From T1Sed10-7 sp046540855 (GTDB taxonomy: Bacteria; Actinomycetota; Nitriliruptoria; Nitriliruptorales; Nitriliruptoraceae), in assembly GCA_046540855.1 (NCBI GenBank), contig JBKHEJ010000185.1, forward strand, positions 1 through 5,418: a DNA stretch of 5,418 nucleotides, given 5' to 3'. The notes under the pieces are model-generated. The model was not told the origin of the DNA and did not search any database. It saw only the letters and a list, made by a program, of their open reading frames with translations. Of the stretch, positions 1 to 5,418 are shown piece after piece (position 1 is the stretch's first letter; each line of letters starts with the position of its first letter). Made by a program: the position numbers and the translations under genes.

Positions 1-54
1 GCGTGCCCGGAGCGCCCGGATGTGCGCCGGTACGGTCGTCGGGACCGACCTTAA

Positions 55-86
55 GGCCCTCTGGCGACGAACGCGTCGCGAGGGCC
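55..86 (+). terminator. Strong hairpin upstream of the DUF255 gene, possible terminator of an upstream gene
   Basis: The outer arms GGCCCTC (55-61) and GAGGGCC (80-86) and the inner arms GCGACG (64-69) and CGTCGC (74-79) pair perfectly, giving 13 base pairs with a two-base bulge (TG, 62-63) and an AACG loop. No T-run follows on the plus strand; on the minus strand it is followed by TTAA. One plus-strand frame is open from base 1 to a TAA at 52-54, directly before the hairpin. This would fit the tail of an upstream gene followed by its terminator, but 17 codons are too few to call a gene. It could instead be a 5' leader structure of the next gene. The structure is seen directly; the role is inferred. 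Confidence 0.4.
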
Positions 87-97
87 CCCGCACCCCT

Positions 98-101
98 GGA
101 G
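98..101 (+). promoter_or_regulatory. Ribosome binding site deciding the start of the DUF255 gene
   Basis: GGAG lies five bases before the ATG at 107. This supports that start over the in-frame ATG at 20, whose extra 29 residues are Arg-rich, do not resemble the family and would run through the hairpin at 55-86. Confidence 0.6.
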
Positions 102-106
102 CGACG

Positions 107-2200
<2,094 letters not shown>

Positions 2201-2222
2201 GGTCCGGCGGCGCACCGGCACG

Positions 2223-2228
2223 AGGAGG
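2223..2228 (+). promoter_or_regulatory. Near-perfect Shine-Dalgarno site for the first alpha/beta hydrolase gene
   Basis: AGGAGG lies seven bases before the ATG at 2236, within a purine-only stretch from 2222 to 2236. This fixes the start of the hydrolase and predicts strong, independent translation initiation even if the mRNA is shared with the preceding gene. The whole gap of 35 bases (2201-2235) shows no convincing promoter. Confidence 0.75.
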
Positions 2229-2235
2229 AGAAGGG

Positions 2236-3180
2236 ATGCTGCACCGCGACTGGGGGGAGCGGGACCCCGCCTGGGCCGGCATCCGCAGCGAGATCCTCCA
2301 CGTCGCCGGGACGCCGGTGCACGTGCTCCGCGCCGACGGACCCGCCCAGGGCCCCACCCAGGTGCTCGTGCACGGCTTGGGCGGCACGGCGCTCAACTGG
2401 CTCGAGGTGATCGCTCCGCTCAGCGCGCGCGGCCCCGTCCTGGCACCCGACCTCCCCGGGTTCGGACGGACCCAGCCGCCCCGCTCGCGGGCCAGCCGGA
2501 TCGACCACAACCTCGGCTTCCTGCGGGCTCTGCTGCGCGCTGAGGGGCTCACCCGCGTGGAGGTCCACGGCAACTCCATGGGCGGCATGCTCGCCACCTT
2601 GCTGGCCGCCGCCGAGCCGCGGTTCGTCACCCGGCTCGTGCTCGTCAACCCGGCCCTGGCGGGCCCGACCAGCCGCCTGCGTGAGCTCGACCCGGACACC
2701 TTGCGCACCTTCGGACCCTTCACGGTGCCCGGGCTCGGGGAGCGGCAGATGGCCCGCTGGTACGCGCGCAGCACCCCGCAGGCGCTGGTCGAGGAGAACG
2801 CGGCCTTCGTGCACGCCGACCCGGGCCGCATCCGACCCGTCCTCACCGAGGTGCTGATCGGCAACGCGGAGTACGCGCTGCGCCACCCGTGGCGCATCGA
2901 GGGTTTCTCCGCCGCGGCATCCTCCCTGGTCCGCGTGCTGCTGCAACGCCGTCGCCTCGATGCGGCGCTCGCCGCGGTGTCGGCCCCGATCCTGCTGCTG
3001 TGGGGTGACGCGGACCGGCTCGTCGGCCGACCGGTGATCGAGCGGACGCGGGCGAGACGACCGGATCTGACCTACGTGGAGCTCGAGGGCGTCGGGCACG
3101 CGCCGATGATGGAGGTCCCCGAGCGCTACCTCGCTGCGGTCACGGCCTGGCTGGCAGCCGGTACCACCTCGGCGGCCTGA
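2236..3180 (+). CDS. Alpha/beta fold hydrolase
   Basis: This 314-residue protein is a typical single-domain alpha/beta hydrolase. The oxyanion-hole motif HGLGG is at 46-50, the strand-turn LAPDLPGFGRT at 69-79, the nucleophile elbow GNSMGG at 112-117 (Ser114), the probable acid in WGDADRLVG (Asp260, or less likely Asp258), and the catalytic histidine in VGHAPMMEVP (His288). A lid or cap region of about 110 residues lies between the elbow and the acid (about 140-245). The complete triad indicates an active enzyme, such as an esterase, lipase-like or C-C-bond hydrolase; the substrate cannot be read from the sequence. No signal peptide is visible, so it is probably cytosolic. It follows the DUF255 gene closely in the same direction. 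Its last 55 bases overlap the end of the opposing SCP2-hydrolase gene. The motif set is shared with that protein, so they may be distant paralogues. Confidence 0.93.
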   Translation: MLHRDWGERDPAWAGIRSEILHVAGTPVHVLRADGPAQGPTQVLVHGLGGTALNWLEVIAPLSARGPVLAPDLPGFGRTQPPRSRASRIDHNLGFLRALLRAEGLTRVEVHGNSMGGMLATLLAAAEPRFVTRLVLVNPALAGPTSRLRELDPDTLRTFGPFTVPGLGERQMARWYARSTPQALVEENAAFVHADPGRIRPVLTEVLIGNAEYALRHPWRIEGFSAAASSLVRVLLQRRRLDAALAAVSAPILLLWGDADRLVGRPVIERTRARRPDLTYVELEGVGHAPMMEVPERYLAAVTAWLAAGTTSAA

Positions 3181-4406
3181 GGCCGGTCCTCCGGGGGCGA
3201 GGTCCGGTCGAGCCAGTCCTCGAGCAGCGCCGCCACCCGCCGGGGAGCCTCGAACTGCGGGACGTGCCCGACCGCTGGCCAGGTCTGGACCTCGGCATGG
3301 GGCACGGCCGCGGCGACCCGGGCGGCGTAGCGGCTCGCCACGAGGCGGTCCTGCTCGCCGAACACCCACAGGCTGGGCACCTCGAGGGCTCGCAGCCGTC
3401 TCCAGTAGGCGGTCGGGCCGCGGCCACGCTCCAGGCCGAGGTGGCGCGCGGCCGCCAGCAGCGCGAGCCGGTAGCTGGGACGTTGCCAGGCTGCCAGCAC
3501 GTCGTCCGCGGCGGCCCGGTGGTGCTCCGGTGGGAGCACGTCCGGATCGGCGAACAGGTCCCGCACGAGGCGCTCCACGACGGCGCGTCGCAGCGGCACG
3601 GGTGCGAGCCCACCCCACTGCGGTCGCGTGTACCGCAGCGCGGGGGCGAGCAGGCGTGTCAGGTCGAACCCGACGGCCGGGCCCAGCCCGACGATCGAGT
3701 GGGTCGAGCGGGGGTGGCGTAAGGCCACCTCCAGCGCGATGCGGCCACCCATCGAGTTGCCGACCAGGTGGGCTGCGTCCAGACCACGCGCGATGAGGTA
3801 GCCGTTCACGACGTCCGCGAACCACGCCATCGAGTAGCGCCGCCCTGCCGGGAGCGGCGCGGAGGACCCCCCGAAGCCGGGGAGGTCGAGCGCGTGGACC
3901 TCCGCGCGCTCGGCGAGCGCCGACAGGGTGGGCAGGAACGAGACCTTGTTCGCTCCCAGGCCGTGGAGCAGGAGGACCGGCGGGCCCGTGCCCTCCCCGG
4001 CCACCAGCGCTTCGAGGACGAGCCCACGCACGCGTGTGTGCGTGACCTCCACCCGTGGCTGGCCGGGCAGGCGGCGGAACAGCGTCTCGAAGCGGGTCGC
4101 GAGGTGGAGGTCACCGGTGACCTTCAGCGCCCCGGCGAGGAAGGCGTCCATGCCCCGGATGCGTCCCTCGACCAGGTCCAGCCAGACCGCCGCGTCCGAC
4201 CGGTAGGTCACGGTCGGTCGGGCCGGCCGGTCCCCGGTGCGGATCGTGCAGCGGCCGGCACCCAGCCGCACGCTCGTCGGTCCGGCGTCGGCGAGGTCGA
4301 CGAGCAGGGTCGCGTCGATCCCCTCGGCGCGCAGCGGATCGAAGCGTTCGACCAGACGCGCGTGAGCGCGGTGCACCTCGAGCTGCCGTGCGAGGTCCGG
4401 CCCCAT
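3126..4406 (-). CDS. SCP2-like sterol-binding domain fused to alpha/beta hydrolase
   Basis: With the start at 4406 the product has 426 residues. Residues about 15-112 look like an SCP2 (sterol carrier protein 2) domain: strands around LLVDLADAG and VRLGAGRCTIR, then TVTYRSDAAVWLDLVEGR (65-82) and the typical ending MDAFLAGALKVTGDLHLA (86-103). A linker leads to a full alpha/beta hydrolase from about 130: HGLG (148-151), LDLPGFGGSS (173-182), nucleophile elbow GNSMGG (216-221, Ser218), acid in FGEQDRLV (Asp353) and His381 in VGHVPQFEAP. The triad is complete. SCP2 domains bind sterols, fatty acids or other hydrophobic ligands, so the fusion suggests an esterase or hydrolase acting on, or guided by, a lipid-like ligand; this is inference. 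The start at 4406 is preferred because GGGAGG stands just before it. An in-frame ATG at 4472 would add 22 residues but has no ribosome binding site and abuts a hairpin. The gene lies 95 bases downstream of the Fic gene on the same strand and may share its transcript; TAGGCT (4444-4439) resembles a -10 box but has no matching -35. Confidence 0.88.
   Translation of the reverse strand: MGPDLARQLEVHRAHARLVERFDPLRAEGIDATLLVDLADAGPTSVRLGAGRCTIRTGDRPARPTVTYRSDAAVWLDLVEGRIRGMDAFLAGALKVTGDLHLATRFETLFRRLPGQPRVEVTHTRVRGLVLEALVAGEGTGPPVLLLHGLGANKVSFLPTLSALAERAEVHALDLPGFGGSSAPLPAGRRYSMAWFADVVNGYLIARGLDAAHLVGNSMGGRIALEVALRHPRSTHSIVGLGPAVGFDLTRLLAPALRYTRPQWGGLAPVPLRRAVVERLVRDLFADPDVLPPEHHRAAADDVLAAWQRPSYRLALLAAARHLGLERGRGPTAYWRRLRALEVPSLWVFGEQDRLVASRYAARVAAAVPHAEVQTWPAVGHVPQFEAPRRVAALLEDWLDRTSPPEDRPQAAEVVPAASQAVTAAR
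3183..3207 (+). terminator. Imperfect hairpin just after the first hydrolase stop codon
   Basis: CCGGTCCTC (3183-3191) and GAGGTCCGG (3199-3207) pair over nine positions with one central T-T mismatch and a seven-base G-rich loop. It begins three bases after the stop of the rightward hydrolase, where a terminator would be expected. There is no T-run, and the same bases encode the C-terminal part of the opposing hydrolase, so the pairing may be incidental. Confidence 0.3.
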
Positions 4407-4410
4407 CTCC

Positions 4411-4416
4411 CCTCCC
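4411..4416 (-). promoter_or_regulatory. Ribosome binding site deciding the start of the SCP2-hydrolase gene
   Basis: Read on the minus strand, GGGAGG (4416-4411) is followed by GGAG and then the ATG at 4406-4404. The spacing is slightly short (four bases) but the purine-rich tract is clear, whereas the in-frame ATG at 4472 is preceded by GC-rich sequence without any AGGA-like motif. Confidence 0.55.
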
Positions 4417-4473
4417 AGGGCGGCACGTGGACGCCCGGAGCCTAGGTCCTCGCGGGTGGCGATGGCCGGCATC

Positions 4474-4490
4474 CGTGCCCACGGGGCACG
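4474..4490 (-). terminator. Perfect 7-bp hairpin between the Fic and SCP2-hydrolase genes
   Basis: CGTGCCC (4474-4480) and GGGCACG (4484-4490) are exact reverse complements around a three-base loop. The hairpin lies 11 bases beyond the stop codon of the Fic gene in the direction of transcription and before the start of the next gene. No U-run follows, so it could be a weak or partial terminator, an RNA-processing or stability element, or an operator-like palindrome. The structure is seen; the role is inferred. Confidence 0.35.
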
Positions 4491-4501
4491 CGACCGGCTG
4501 G

Positions 4502-5418
4502 TCAGGTCGCGCCGCTCACGAAGCGCAGCCCCCGGCTCGCGGGGACGCGGCGGACCAGCCCGGCGTCCAGCAGCGACGCCAGGTGCGTGCGCGCCCCCTC
4601 GGGCCCGACACCGAGCGCCGCGCGCAGCTCGGTGATGGTGAAGGCGGGGTTGGCGACGGCGAAGGCCACCGCCGCTGGCTCGGGCTCGGCATCGAGCACG
4701 CCGATCGCGCGGGCGGTGTGCCGCAGCCCCTCGGCGACGGCCTCGGCCCAGCGCTCCAGCCAGACCGTCGCGTCCCGGCGGCGCAGGGTGCGGGCCACCT
4801 CGTCGTGGTAGCCCAGCAGCTCCTCGGCGAGCGCTACCTCGGGGGCGGCGAGGTGGTCGGGGTCCAGGTCCCGGCTGCGCAGCAGCAACCGTGCGGCGGC
4901 CCGCGCCAGTCGGCCGTTCGCGGCGTCGTAGGGGTGCAGCCGCAGCAGCTGCAACTGCACGATGCCGCTGACGATCACCCCGTGCTCCCGCGTCCCCGTC
5001 GAGGACAGCCAGGCGCCCAGCAGGCCGAGCTCACGCGGCAGCTGCCCGGGCGGGGTGGTGCGGAACACGATCCTCCCCGTCGCGCCGTCGTGCACCGCCT
5101 GCTCGAGCACGCGGGGCCGTCCCGCCCGCTCGGCCGTGACGAGCCCCCGGGTCAGCCGCCGGTGCAGCTCGGCCAGCGCGCCAGGGGCGTCGGTCACCAG
5201 CGCACCGGTCAGGTCGTCGCTGTCATCCGCGGCCAGCACCCCGAGCAGCTCCAACGCCGCGACCACCTCGTCCTCGGGCTCGGTGAGCACCGGCAGCGTG
5301 TCGAGCCAGGTCGACCGGCCGGGCGGGGCGGCTGGCGCGTCGGCGGTGGTGGCGGGGGCCGGATCGGAGGTGGCGGGCGGCTCGCTCGCGGTGGTGGCGG
5401 GGGCCGGATCGGAGGCAG
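4502..5418 (-). CDS. Fic family protein with C-terminal winged helix, N-terminus beyond the window
   Basis: The reading frame is open from the right edge of the window to a TGA at 4504-4502, so the 5' end is not visible. A GTG at 5290 is in frame but has no ribosome binding site, and coding-like sequence (STWLDTLP) continues upstream, so it is unlikely to be the true start. Numbering from that GTG: a Fic fold spans about 40-195, with the helix ELHRRLTRGL, the flap-like segment TGRIVFRTTPPGQLP (71-85), LLGAWLSS, and the core motif HPYDAANGRLAR (119-130; bases 4901-4936). Residues about 205-260 form a winged helix (ITELRAALGVGPEGARTHLASLLDAGLVRR), a common C-terminal partner of Fic domains. Canonical Fic enzymes transfer AMP or related groups to protein hydroxyls using HPFx[D/E]GNGRxxR; here the acidic residue and the next Gly are both Ala, although His, Asn, Gly and both Arg remain. 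No [S/T]xxxE[G/N] inhibitory motif is seen in the visible part. The N-terminal side is an Ala/Pro/Thr-rich repeated linker. Family assignment is firm; catalytic activity is uncertain. Confidence 0.85.
   Translation of the reverse strand, partial: ASDPAPATTASEPPATSDPAPATTADAPAAPPGRSTWLDTLPVLTEPEDEVVAALELLGVLAADDSDDLTGALVTDAPGALAELHRRLTRGLVTAERAGRPRVLEQAVHDGATGRIVFRTTPPGQLPRELGLLGAWLSSTGTREHGVIVSGIVQLQLLRLHPYDAANGRLARAAARLLLRSRDLDPDHLAAPEVALAEELLGYHDEVARTLRRRDATVWLERWAEAVAEGLRHTARAIGVLDAEPEPAAVAFAVANPAFTITELRAALGVGPEGARTHLASLLDAGLVRRVPASRGLRFVSGAT
5343..5415. repeat. In-frame direct repeat in the Fic linker, 28-bp exact copies, 45-bp period
   Basis: Bases 5343-5370 recur exactly at 5388-5415. 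The 45-base offset equals 15 codons, so the repeat is in frame in the Fic gene and encodes two copies of SDPAPATT, the first followed by ASEPPAT and the second by ADAPAAP. It is probably a disordered Ala/Pro/Thr-rich linker that may vary in copy number; further copies may lie beyond the window edge. Confidence 0.8.

Noticed and set aside
1..54. Possible C-terminal tail of an upstream rightward gene ending at TAA 52-54
   Set aside because: Only 17 codons are visible and another frame (stopping at 108-110 with a 4-base overlap onto the ATG at 107) is also open, so neither can be chosen as a gene.
20..106. In-frame N-terminal extension of the DUF255 gene from the ATG at 20
   Set aside because: No ribosome binding site before position 20, the extra residues do not match the family, and the stretch contains the 55-86 hairpin; the ATG at 107 has GGAG five bases upstream.
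3768..4445. Rightward open frame opposite the SCP2-hydrolase gene
   Set aside because: No recognisable domain, while the opposite strand carries continuous SCP2 and hydrolase motifs.
4407..4472. ATG at 4472 as the start of the SCP2-hydrolase
   Set aside because: No ribosome binding site and the codon abuts a hairpin; it stays possible, but GGGAGG before the ATG at 4406 is better support.
4407..4501. A small antitoxin gene next to the Fic gene (toxin-antitoxin pair)
   Set aside because: No plausible small gene fits in the 95-base gap and the downstream neighbour is a hydrolase. An antitoxin upstream, beyond the window edge, cannot be excluded.
5288..5290. GTG at 5290 as the true start of the Fic gene
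   Set aside because: No Shine-Dalgarno sequence before it, and the frame stays open with protein-like residues to the window edge.

Overview
The window is uniformly GC-rich, with strong G/C preference at third codon positions and strong purine Shine-Dalgarno sites before two of its genes. This points to a high-GC actinobacterium (Actinomycetota). The sequence alone does not fix the genus. I see no RNA genes, insertion sequences, CRISPR array or phage genes. It reads as chromosomal housekeeping/accessory DNA and is almost fully coding.

Layout: two genes run rightwards and two leftwards, converging near position 3150. Rightward: (1) 107-2200, a SSP411/YyaL-family (DUF255) protein with an N-terminal thioredoxin-like CHWC domain and a long helical barrel region; (2) 2236-3180, a stand-alone alpha/beta hydrolase 35 bases downstream with a very strong ribosome binding site, probably co-transcribed with gene 1. 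Leftward: (4) 5418-4502, a Fic-family protein with a C-terminal winged helix, cut by the right edge of the window so that its N-terminus is missing; then (3) 4406-3126, an N-terminal SCP2-like (sterol carrier) domain fused to a second alpha/beta hydrolase. The coding ends of the two hydrolase genes overlap tail-to-tail by 55 bases.

Short structures at the gene borders: a 13-bp bulged hairpin at 55-86 before gene 1, a 9-bp imperfect hairpin starting three bases after the gene 2 stop, and a perfect 7-bp hairpin in the Fic/SCP2-hydrolase gap. None has a U-tract, so terminator or processing roles are inferred.

How the genes work together is not obvious. The two hydrolases share the same core motifs (HGLG, LPGFG, GNSMGG, DRLV, VGH.P) and may be diverged paralogues acting on hydrophobic esters or related substrates. 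The SCP2 domain suggests that one of them handles a lipid-like ligand. The most notable point is the Fic protein: its core motif reads HPYDAANGRLAR, in which the acidic Mg-binding position and the following glycine of the canonical HPFx[D/E]GNGRxxR are both alanine. The Fic N-terminal region in view is an Ala/Pro/Thr-rich linker with an in-frame 15-residue repeat. No classical new defence system or mobile element is evident.
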